A stretch of DNA of 61,457 bases from an uncultured Bacteroidota bacterium. GTDB taxonomy: Bacteria; Bacteroidota; Bacteroidia; Chitinophagales; Chitinophagaceae. Below the pieces are notes generated by a model. The model was not told the origin of the DNA. It was given only the letters and a program-made list of their open reading frames with translations, and did no database searches. Where the stretch lies: the NCBI GenBank assembly GCA_903882805.1, contig CAIRYK010000038.1, positions 1 through 61,457 on the forward strand. The letters run 5' to 3'. This document shows, one piece after another, positions 1 through 10,100 of the stretch. Every line of letters begins with the position of its first letter. Within the stretch, counting starts at the first letter, position 1. Position numbers and translations under genes: made by a program.

Positions 1-2190
1 CCGTGCAACCTGTGCCCAGCGAATATGTTATCGCCGCCGTGCCTGGAGCTACGCCGGTGACAACGCCCGTAGTTAACCCTATGGTAGCGACTGCGCCATC
101 AGAACTTTGCCATGTACCACCCGAAACGCTGTTGGTCAGCGTGCTGGTAGCGCCTGCACAAATAGTAGTGGCGCCGCCTATAGCGCCTGGCGATGTGGTA
201 ATAGAAACGATAGCTGTTACCCTACAACCTGAAGGTAATGTATAGGTAATAACTGATGTACCCAGACTAATGCCGTTTACCACACCGGTACCGCTGCCTA
301 TTGTCGCTATGCCAGTATTGCTGCTTGTCCACACCCCGCCAGATACTGTATTACCAAGCGTTGTTGTGGTACCGGCACAGGCGCTTGTTGTGCCTGTTAT
401 TGCTCCCGGACTAGTATTTACAGTAACCACTGTAGATGCTCCGCATCCAGTGCCAAGTGTATATGAAATTATTGTCGTACCTGCCGATACACCCGTTACA
501 ACACCGCTGCTACTACCCACATTAGCAACACCTGTAGCTCCGCTTGCCCACACTCCTCCGCTTGTAGCGTCGGTAAGGGTAGTAGTCAACCCTACGCATA
601 CGCTGGTTGTGCCGCCTATAGCAGCGGGATTAGCGTTTACTGTAACCGTCGCAACTGCACGGCAACCAGTACTCAATGTGTACGTTATTATTGTGGTTCC
701 AGCAGTTAGGCCGGTAACAACGCCTGTAGAAACACCTATCGTGGCAACGCCTGTACTACCGCTCGTCCATGTACCGCCGCTAGTGGCATCGGTAAGGGTG
801 GTGGTAGCGCCCACGCAAGCGCTGAGCGTGCCCCCTATGGCAGCCGGATTAGCGTTTACCGTTACTACCGTTGTTACACGGCAGCCGGTACTTAGTGAAT
901 AAGATATAATTGCTGTTCCAGCCGATGCGCCGGTTACAACGCCTGTGCTTGCGCCCACCGTTGCAACGCCCGTAGAGCCGCTCGTCCATGTGCCGCCGCT
1001 AGTGGCGTCGGTAAGCGTGGTGGTTAACCCCACGCAAACGCTGGTTGTGCCGCCTATGGCAGCTGGAACAGCGTTTACGGTAACTGTGGCTACGGCACGG
1101 CAACCAGTACTCAATGTGTATGTTATGATAGGGGTTCCAGCGGTTAGGCCGGTAACAACGCCTGAAGAAACACCGATAGAAGCAACGCCTGTGCTGCCGC
1201 TCGTCCATGTACCGCCGGCAGTGGCGTCTGTGAGTGTTGTTGTCAGACCCACACAAGCGCTCAACGTGCCGCCTATTGCAACCGGATTAGCGTTTACCGT
1301 TACTACCGTTGTTACACGGCAGCCCGTACTTAGTGAATAAGAAATAATTGCTGTTCCAGCCGATACGCCGGTTACAACGCCTGTGCTTGCGCCCACCGTG
1401 GCAACACCTGTAGAGCCGCTCGTCCATGTGCCGCCGCTAGTGGCGTCGGTAAGCGTGGTGGTCAACCCCACGCAAACGCTGGTTGTGCCGCCTATGGCAG
1501 CGGGAACAGCGTTTACGGTAACTGTAGCTACGGCACGGCAACCAGTACTCAATGTGTACGTTATTATTGTAGTTCCAGCGGTTAGGCCGGTAACAACGCC
1601 TGTTGAAACACCGATAGTAGCAACGCCTGTGCTGCCGCTCGTCCATGTACCGCCGGCAGTGGCGTCTGTGAGTGTTGTTGTCAGACCCACACAGGCGCTC
1701 AACGTGCCGCCTATTGCAGCCGGATTTGCATTTACCGTTACTACTGTCGTTACGCGGCAGCCTGTACTTAGTGAATAAGATATAATTGCTGTTCCTGCCG
1801 AAACGCCGGTAACAACGCCTGTGCTTGCGCCCACCGTTGCAACGCCCGTAGAGCCGCTCGTCCATGTGCCGCCGCTAGTGGCGTCGGTAAGCGTGGTGGT
1901 CAACCCCACGCATACGTTGGTTGTGCCGCCAATAGCTGCAGGTAATGGATTAACAGTTACGGTAGCTCTGCTAGCGCAACCGCCTGTTACAGTATAAGAA
2001 ATAATGGTAGTACCTGCCGAAACGCCGGTAACTGCTCCTGTTGTAGAGTTTACAATTGCCACACCGGTACTTGTGCTCGACCAAACGCCGCCACTGGTAG
2101 CGTCGGCCAATGCCGTTGATGAACCAGCGCATACCGCCAATGTGCCGGTAATAGCCGCTGGAGCAGAACATGAAGCAGAAGGTACCGTAA
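1..2190 (-). repeat. Ten tandem 219-bp Ig-repeat units with 438-bp superperiod
   Basis: Within the minus-strand gene, a conserved segment recurs every 219 bp (near 130, 349, 568, 787, 1006, 1225, 1444, 1663, 1882 and 2101). Units alternate in two types, so near-identical DNA recurs every 438 bp: one anchor string lies at 977, 1415 and 1853. Neighbouring 438-bp copies differ at few positions between about 947 and 1860. This indicates recent duplication, and a place where assemblies may collapse. Confidence 0.9.
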
Positions 2191-3856
2191 CGTGCGCCCA
2201 CCAAGTATCATAGACGTTTGTAGTTGTAGATGATGCTTCCTGAATTGTCCAGAAGTCGGTCATGTTGGTAATATCAATTGCAGCGCCTGAATAGTCGCCC
2301 CACCTGTTTTTTGCTCCGCTAAATGTTTTATAATAGGTAGTTACGCCATGCCGGTATATCTGGTACGGACGTATAGAATCGGTTGGGTCGGTATGCAGTC
2401 TCAGTGCGTAGGCAGCGCTTGGGTGTGTTGTAGCCGACATAACAGAAAATCCTATCAACGCATCGTTGCTGGTGTTTACCGCCAATGTAGGAAACGAAAA
2501 GAAATTTGCGCCCGTAGCATCATCAATACGGCCTATCTGTATTGGGTTAGCCAAAGTATCTGTCTGCCACCAGTCTACGCCGCAACGTGTGGCGCTTACA
2601 GTAGAGCTAAAAGGCAAAAACACCGTATGTGAAAACCAAAGTTTACCGTTTATGAACGAAACCTGATCTATTCTTGCATCATTGGCCTGCACCTTGTTGG
2701 TTGTTCCTACCTGCGGCTGAAAATCTCCGCTCGAACTTGTACTGTGATCAAAACCTGTAAACTGGTATGGCTGGTCAGAAAGCGCGTCGCCAACAAAAGT
2801 CATCGACTCAGAACCTATCGCACCAGAAACCTTCCATATGCCTACAAAACCGTGCGCTGATGAAGATCCTTCCGCTTCCGCAAAAAACATATTGGGCGTA
2901 GTGGCATCGTAGGTCAGCGCCGGGCAAATATTGAAAGATCCTGTTTGGAGGAATGCTGTAAACGATGCTCCGGCTCCGGTATATAAATTGGCTTTGTTAA
3001 ACATATACACTTTAGCGCCGCCATAAGCGCCGCCAGAGTTAGCAAATAGATTACCCGATACGCAAATCCACTTACCATTAAAACCAACATTTGGGAAGTC
3101 GAGCCAGTTAACGCCTGTGCCATCGGCAGTAACCAGATATTCTCTCCAGGAGCCTGTTGGGTTGCTGGTTTGCGACACAGCAATCAGGATGGCCGAAGAT
3201 GTAGAAAACGAACCGCAAACCGCAACGATTATCCATCTATTGGAATAAGGATCGTAATGCACCCTTGGGTCGAAGGTACCGCCGCCAACAACTGGCGAAA
3301 AGAAAGAGTTGAGCGACACTTGCGACACTGCGCCGCCGGCCCGTGTCTGGATACGCACTACCTGATTGGTGGTAGTAACGCAATAGTTAGAGTCTACAGC
3401 GCCATGCGTATCCGGAGGTATTGATGTACCATTGTCTAATGTAGCCTGAAAGGTATCGACTGGCGACGGCGATACTGGCAATGTTGGCAGCACTGGCAAG
3501 AAAGCCATGTGGCCACCGAGCGTAGTGCGTCTGTGCCAGGTAGAAGAGTCGGTAAATGTACGCGCTGTTGGTCGCGCCTCGTCTTCATCTTCCTCGTTCT
3601 CGGGCTCGCTTACCGCAAATGGCTCCGGGTGAAGCGCCAATCTGTTTGCGAGATCGGTAAAGTTGATAACGCCCGTTCTTGATTCGCGGCCGCGTTCTAC
3701 TATCTGTGCATTAACGCTGGTAGCCGCAATGCATACCAGCGCCACGATGGTCAATGCCAAACGCTTAAGTCGTTGATTCATAAAAGAAGATTTTAGTCCA
3801 GTTTGTGTAAAGGCCAACTGGAAGCCACTCTTGCTGGTGTTTTCAGGTGTTTGCAT
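1..3856 (-). CDS. Secreted Ig-like repeat protein, partial (C-terminus beyond window)
   Basis: A frame open from 3856 to the left edge. It begins with an unusual ~25-residue stretch, then a clear signal peptide (MNQRLKRLALTIVALVCIAA, then TSVNAQ). Residues ~60-560 form a beta-propeller-like region with motifs such as PPDTHGAV, FDPRVHYDPYSNRW and NPTGSWREY. From about 2190 down to 1 come ten ~73-residue Ig-like repeats, each of the type SVCVGLTTTLTDATSGGTW ... GVATVG..TGVVTGVSAGT ... GC. By analogy with its divergent neighbour it is probably T9SS cargo with a sorting domain off the window, but that end is not visible. The start at 3856 is chosen because a TACATTTA box at 3887-3894 would put the transcript start ~24 nt upstream; the ATG at 3781, directly before the signal peptide, is the alternative. 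Likely an adhesin or matrix protein; function inferred. Confidence 0.85.
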   Translation of the reverse strand, partial: MQTPENTSKSGFQLAFTQTGLKSSFMNQRLKRLALTIVALVCIAATSVNAQIVERGRESRTGVINFTDLANRLALHPEPFAVSEPENEEDEDEARPTARTFTDSSTWHRRTTLGGHMAFLPVLPTLPVSPSPVDTFQATLDNGTSIPPDTHGAVDSNYCVTTTNQVVRIQTRAGGAVSQVSLNSFFSPVVGGGTFDPRVHYDPYSNRWIIVAVCGSFSTSSAILIAVSQTSNPTGSWREYLVTADGTGVNWLDFPNVGFNGKWICVSGNLFANSGGAYGGAKVYMFNKANLYTGAGASFTAFLQTGSFNICPALTYDATTPNMFFAEAEGSSSAHGFVGIWKVSGAIGSESMTFVGDALSDQPYQFTGFDHSTSSSGDFQPQVGTTNKVQANDARIDQVSFINGKLWFSHTVFLPFSSTVSATRCGVDWWQTDTLANPIQIGRIDDATGANFFSFPTLAVNTSNDALIGFSVMSATTHPSAAYALRLHTDPTDSIRPYQIYRHGVTTYYKTFSGAKNRWGDYSGAAIDITNMTDFWTIQEASSTTTNVYDTWWAHVTVPSASCSAPAAITGTLAVCAGSSTALADATSGGVWSSTSTGVAIVNSTTGAVTGVSAGTTIISYTVTGGCASRATVTVNPLPAAIGGTTNVCVGLTTTLTDATSGGTWTSGSTGVATVGASTGVVTGVSAGTAIISYSLSTGCRVTTVVTVNANPAAIGGTLSACVGLTTTLTDATAGGTWTSGSTGVATIGVSTGVVTGLTAGTTIITYTLSTGCRAVATVTVNAVPAAIGGTTSVCVGLTTTLTDATSGGTWTSGSTGVATVGASTGVVTGVSAGTAIISYSLSTGCRVTTVVTVNANPVAIGGTLSACVGLTTTLTDATAGGTWTSGSTGVASIGVSSGVVTGLTAGTPIITYTLSTGCRAVATVTVNAVPAAIGGTTSVCVGLTTTLTDATSGGTWTSGSTGVATVGASTGVVTGASAGTAIISYSLSTGCRVTTVVTVNANPAAIGGTLSACVGATTTLTDATSGGTWTSGSTGVATIGVSTGVVTGLTAGTTIITYTLSTGCRAVATVTVNANPAAIGGTTSVCVGLTTTLTDATSGGVWASGATGVANVGSSSGVVTGVSAGTTIISYTLGTGCGASTVVTVNTSPGAITGTTSACAGTTTTLGNTVSGGVWTSSNTGIATIGSGTGVVNGISLGTSVITYTLPSGCRVTAIVSITTSPGAIGGATTICAGATSTLTNSVSGGTWQSSDGAVATIGLTTGVVTGVAPGTAAITYSLGTGCT

Positions 3857-4147
3857 GATACGTTAGTATTTAGGTTTTCGAGGATGTAAATGTATTAAAA
3901 AAACCTAAAACTCCTATACTTAACAAGCAAAGTAAATACACTACACCAAAAATTCACATAAACATCACGGCAAATACATAATACCCACGTTGTAAGTAGT
4001 ATGTCGGTATTGTAAATAATACTGCACTTTGGGGCTGCGATACCGTTGCCTCAATTTTTAGTACCGTTCCCTCATTAACAATTTACTGTCCGTGAAAAAA
4101 ATTGTGCCTTTACGTTGCAATTATCTTTTAACGACTAAATAAGGATT
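3857..4147. promoter_or_regulatory. Divergent promoter region between the two giant repeat genes
   Basis: This 291-bp AT-rich spacer has no gene. On the minus strand TACATTTA (complement of 3887-3894) resembles the Bacteroidota -7 box. On the plus strand TGCCTTTA at 4105-4112 is a weaker match, about 35 nt before the ATG at 4148. Both positions favour the longer starts of the two flanking genes. No operator-like inverted repeat was recognised. Confidence 0.4.
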
Positions 4148-7100
4148 ATGAACAACAATCACACGAAACAAAGCACGGGCGTAAAGGAATGCAGCCTTGC
4201 ACAAAAAACGCTGTCAGGAGGAGTAATGCGGGGCTTTTTAGCCCGCATACTCGCGGCCTGGCTATTGTTATGTATTTGCTTTACGGCAAATGCACAAATA
4301 TCGGGGCCATCGAGCGTATGTACCGGTAGTACTATAACACTTACCAACCCAACCACAGGAGGTACATGGAACAGTGACAATACCGCTGTGGCTACGGTTG
4401 ATTTAACCACGGGCGATATATTAGGTATATTAGCAGGAACTGCTACTATATCTTATACGTCCACTTCGGGGGTAGATACACGGGTGGTGACGGTGAACGA
4501 AACACCATCGGCCATCTCCGGCCCACCCAGCATTTGTATCTCCTCCTCTGCCACCTACACCAATTCGGTTTCCGGCGGCACTTGGAGTAGCTACCTGCCT
4601 TATTTTATAGATATTAACACAACTTCTGGCGTTGCAATCCCTTATCACGAAGGTGGAGGCACATACATAACCTATACCTTACCTTCAGGCTGCTACACAT
4701 CTGTAAACGTAACCGTTGACGGAGTGCCGCCATTGGAAGGCATAGCCGGGGCTTGCGTAGGTGGCACGACCACGCTTGTTTCCACATTATCTTTTTATAC
4801 TGGAACTTGGTCTTCATCTGCAACAGGCATTGCTACTGTTGGTTCATCCACAGGAATCGTTACAGGCGTATCTGCTGGCACATCCGCCATTACCTTTATG
4901 ATGGCTTCGGGTTGTTATGGCGTTTATCCTGTTACCATTTCACCAGCGCCGGCGGCCATATCAGGCGCCAATTCGGTTTGTGCCGGGGCAACCACTACTT
5001 TCAGCAATACTGTTTCTGGCGGCCTATGGAGCAGCAGCAATAATGCGGCGGCAACCGTTGGCTCAACAACAGGCATAGTTACCGGCATTGCTTATGGCGT
5101 GCCTACTATTACTTATGCCATGGGCGATGGTTGCTATGCAATAAAAAGCCTGACCATCAACCCCACCCCACCCGATGCAATAACGGGCAACGGCATGTTG
5201 TGCATTGGCGAAACTTCACTACTTAACAGCGCCCCATCGGGCGGTACCTGGAGCAGTGATAATACAGCAATTGCAACCATCAGCTCTACAGGCCTGGTTA
5301 CAGCGGTTAGCAGAGGCTCTACTTTGGTTAGGTACACCATATCCACATCATGCGGCATGGCCACCACCACCCGCATACTGAACGTAGGGCAGGCCACCGA
5401 ATGGGAGTGGGCAAATGCCGTAACTACAACAGGTGGTTTTAGCGAGACCGGCAACTATGGCCAAACACCAATTATAAGCGATGCTTATGGCAATACTTAT
5501 GTTATTTCCAAATTCACTGCAGGGACAGCCACTTTTGGCTCCTTTACCTTTTCCACAAGCAATGCCAGCAATATTGTTGTAGCCAAATACAATAGTGCAG
5601 GATACTGCCTCTGGGCAAAAACGTTTGGGGCCGATTATGGCACCCAGGGAAACGCAATAGCGCTTGATGCATCGGGGTACGTATATACCACTGGTCAATT
5701 TCAAGGGGTTTCTGGCACATCCTACCCGTTTGGGTCGGGCAGCATTACTGGTACTGGCAGAACAGAAGGATTTATATTGAAATATGATGATATGGGCAAT
5801 GAGATTTGGGCAAGACAGACTACAGGAGGCACAGGCATCAATTTTATCAACGGGCTTTATACTGATGCATCTGGAAACTGCTATGTTACTGGTCAGGCAG
5901 GCAGCACGGGGGTAACCTTTGGAAGCACAGCGCCATTGACAGGAGCCGGCATGTTTGCAGCCAAATACAACAATTCAGGAACTGCACTGTGGGCTACATC
6001 TATTACTTCCAGGCCCGAAGCCATGGGTCTTTCTATTGATGTAGACGCTACTGGCAACGCCTTCATAGGCGGTTGGATGCAGGGTACAGAGACCATCAGC
6101 ACGGTTTCAGGTCCTGTAACACTTACGGAGATTGGCTGGAGGGACGCCCTTGTTACAAAGCTGGACCCAAGCGGCGTGTGCCAATGGGTAAAGCAATATG
6201 GCGGGCCAAACACTACATTGACCGCAAGGGACATGCAAGGCATTGCAAGGCTGATAAAAGTAACCAATGCGGGAGAAATATATATAGCTGGCGAATTTGG
6301 CATATCGTTGACTTTGGGCAGTATTGTATTGAACAGGTCGGCCTCTGCACCCCGCCAAACTGCCTTTGTAGCAAAACTGGACAACAATGGCGACCCTATT
6401 TGGGCTAAGCAGGCATTGAACGACGACTACATTTCTTATTGCTACGGTATGGCCATGAACGCCACTGGTGATATTTACTTAGCTGGCAAGCACCAAGGCC
6501 CTATGGACTTTGGTGGGCAACATTTTAGCGGAGCTGGATTAAACGGTTTCGTGGCTAAATTTGATGCCACCGGCAATTGCAATTGGGGCACCTCAGTTGG
6601 CAGCGGCTATGCAGATGGCGACCCTACCTTTACTGGAATCACCCTCGACAACAGCGAAAATGTATATGTGGCTGGTTTTGTGGACAGAACTGTGGCGTTT
6701 GGTTGCGCCAGCGCCACCAGTCCAAGTAGCTATAATGCTTTCACGGCCAAGCTTACAAATATTTGCCCTACAAGCGTTTCGGTTTGCGTCGGCAATTCTA
6801 TAACTATTTCGTCGCCGGTTTCAGGTGGAACTTTCTCCAGCAGCGATACTTGCGCCATAATTGACGGAACAACAGGTGTGCTTATTGGCCATTCTGCAGG
6901 AACAGCAACAGTAACCTATTCGGCTCCATATGCATGCCAGAGAATAACAAATGTAACCGTATATGGTACACCAACTTTGACTGGTATCACATCGCTATGC
7001 ACAGGTGCTACAACTACACTAACTGCAAGCTCAACTGGTGGAGCCTGGAGCAGTGGCGCCCCTGCAATTGCTACAGTAGGCAGCGCCTCGGGAGTTGTTA

Positions 7101-10100
7101 CTGGTATCGCCTACGGCACAGCATCAATTTCCTATTCATTGGGCGGTGGCTGCTACAGTACACATGTATTAACCGTTAATCCATTCCCTCCATCACCCAT
7201 CACCGGCAACCTAAACCTTTGCACAGGCGATGTGGTAACGTTAAGCAGCACACCGGCAGGCGGCACATGGAGCAGCAGCAATAGTGCAGTAGCTACCATA
7301 AGCGGCGGCGGCGGCGTTACGGTTACCGGCAGCGGGTCATCGCTTATTATGTACAGCATATCTACGCCATGTGGCGTAGCAAGTACAAGCGCTATGCTGA
7401 ATGTAAACCAAGCCAACAAATGGGAATGGGCCTATTCGGCAGGTGCAACCGGACAAAGCCTTATGGACTTTGTAGGTAACTCAAGCCCTATGGCTACCGA
7501 TGCATCTGGCAACACCTATGTTACCGGCAGGTTTACCGGCACTACCGATTTTGGTTCGTTTACCGTTTCATCGGGTACCAGTTATCAGTCGGCTGCTTTT
7601 GTTGCTAAATACAATTCAGCGGGCGTGTGCCAGTGGGTAAAAACCCTATCAGGCGCAAGTCCAAGTTTCCCCTATAACAATGCAGGCAGAAATATAGGTG
7701 TTGATGCCTCTGGCAACTGCTATGTAGCAGGCTACCTGAGCGAGGCCGCCGGAGCTACCGTGGCCTTTGGCTCAGATGTGCTTACCGGCAATGGCGCCAA
7801 CCAGTTCTATCTGGTAAAATACGATGCTAACGGCAACGAAATATGGGCAAGACAACCCACAATGGGCACTTCCGGTTCAGATGGCTTGCAGAGCCTGGCT
7901 ACTGATGCTTCGGGCAACTGCTTCCTCGCGGGTTATACTACTTATGATAATATTACGTTTGGCAGTACTTCTACTCTGTCTCCCGGTTCATTTGTTGCAA
8001 AATACGATGCATCGGGCAATGCCATATGGGCTACACGCTTAGGCGCAGGCTACCTTACCATACCTTACGCAGTTACATCCGACGCCAGCGGCGCATGCTA
8101 CGTGACCGGCAATAAGGAAGGTACACAGGTATTTGCCACTACTTCGCCAACTACGCTTTCAGCTATTGGCGACAGAGATGTGTTTGTTGGCAAAATAGAT
8201 GCTTCTGGTGTTTTCCAATGGGTGAGACAATTTGGCTTTTCTGGCACATCGTTATCGGTATACCGTCGCGATGCTTATGGTAAAACAATCAAGGCAGACG
8301 GCTCAGGCAATATATTTGTTGCCGGCGACTTTTATGGCGGACTAACTGTAGGTAGCACAACCTATACTTTGCCTGCCACTATTGCAACAGGCGTTTTTAT
8401 TACTAAACTCGATGGTTCGGGCAACCCAATATGGGTGAAATCTAACAACGGAAGCGGACAGATGATTTTTGGTAATGCAATGACGCTTTCTGCAACCGGC
8501 GATCCGGTACTGACAGGTGTTTCTGTAGGACCTAATAATTTCGGACCTGCAACAGGCCCTCAAATGACCGGCGATAACAATGTATATGTGGCCAAATTCA
8601 GCTCAGCTACAGGCGACTGTAACTGGGTGCGCACAAGCGTAGTACCAGACTATTATGGCAATGCCGAGGTTTATGGTATTGGAACAGATGCGTCTGACAA
8701 TATTTATATTGGAGGTCACACACGCAACTCAACAGCAACTTTTGGCTGCGCAACTACGGCAAACACAAGCTCTTTGGCTGTTTATCTGGCAAAGCTTGGA
8801 CCAGGCTGCGGTACTATTACGCCTGCAGGAGCAACACCTGTTTGTATGGGATCATCAACAACGCTTACTGATGTTACACCAGGCGGCACGTGGTATACAA
8901 GTAGCCCAGCGGTCGCAGTTGATATGACTACGGGCGATATCACAACCCTTAGTCCAGGCACAGCTATTGTCAGCTACACCACAAGGTCTGGCTGTATACG
9001 TACTACCACCATTGCAGTCAATCCATTACCCGCTGCTATTACTGGTAGTCTGTCTATTTGCGAAGGATCGCTTCAAACGCTTTCTTCTGCAACTCCGGGC
9101 GGAGAATGGACTAGCGGAGATTATGATGTAGTTATTGTTGGCTCGGGCACTGGTATCGTAACAGGTATCGGCCCTGGGGTAACAGACATAATATACACTA
9201 TAACCGGCACAGGTTGCGCAAGAAGCGTTACTGTTACGGTAAACGCAGCAGCGCCAAATTCCGGCGGAGGCTCGGTTTGCGCAGGCCAAAGTCTGGCGCT
9301 TATCAATACCATTACCGGCGGCGCATGGACGAGCGGTAATACGGCCATTGCAACAGTTGGTTCGACTACTGGTATTGTTACAGGCGTAGCAGGCGGTGTG
9401 GCAAATATTACTTACACCAACCCTTCAGGTTGCAGATCAGTGTCTACGGTTACGGTTGTGGCATTATCGCCTATTTCGGGGCCGGGTACGGTTTGTCAAA
9501 GCCAATCTGTGACGCTTATCAATGCAGCCCCAGGAGGAACATGGACAAGCACAGACGGTTCTGTTGCTACTATCAACACATTAACTGGCGTTGTAAACGG
9601 CATAGCGCCTGGCGTTGTTACTATTTCATATACTATCAGCGGCCTCGGCTGCAGCGCAACACATACGCTTAGCGTAAATCCCTTCGCTCCTATCAGCGGA
9701 CCAACAAGCGTTTGCCTTGGTCAGACAGTTACCCTTATCAATGCAGCTACTGGCGGCGTTTGGAGCAGCAACAACTCAGCAATAGCAAGTATTGGTTCGG
9801 TGTCTGGTATCGCTACGGGCGTTGCCGGCGGCATAGCTACCATTTCTTACAATCTGGGCAGCTGCCGCGCTACACAATTACTTACAGTAAATACCATTTC
9901 GGCTATAAGTGGTCTGGCAAGCGTTTGCCAAGGTCAAACCATTACGCTGACTAACGCCGGAACAGGGCTCTGGACAAGTAACGACGATGCTATGGCTACA
10001 GTTGGCTCTACATCGGGAGTGGTAACAGGCGTTACCGCTGGTGTTGCTATCATTACCTATACTTTGCCTACAGGCTGTTTTGCCACCAAAACACTTACTA

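Noticed and set aside
3..1778. Four plus-strand open frames (3-245, 270-902, 945-1340, 1383-1778) rich in Val, Pro and Thr
   Set aside because: They are the antisense of the Ig-repeat array; the minus frame is open without breaks to 3856 and has signal peptide and domain logic.
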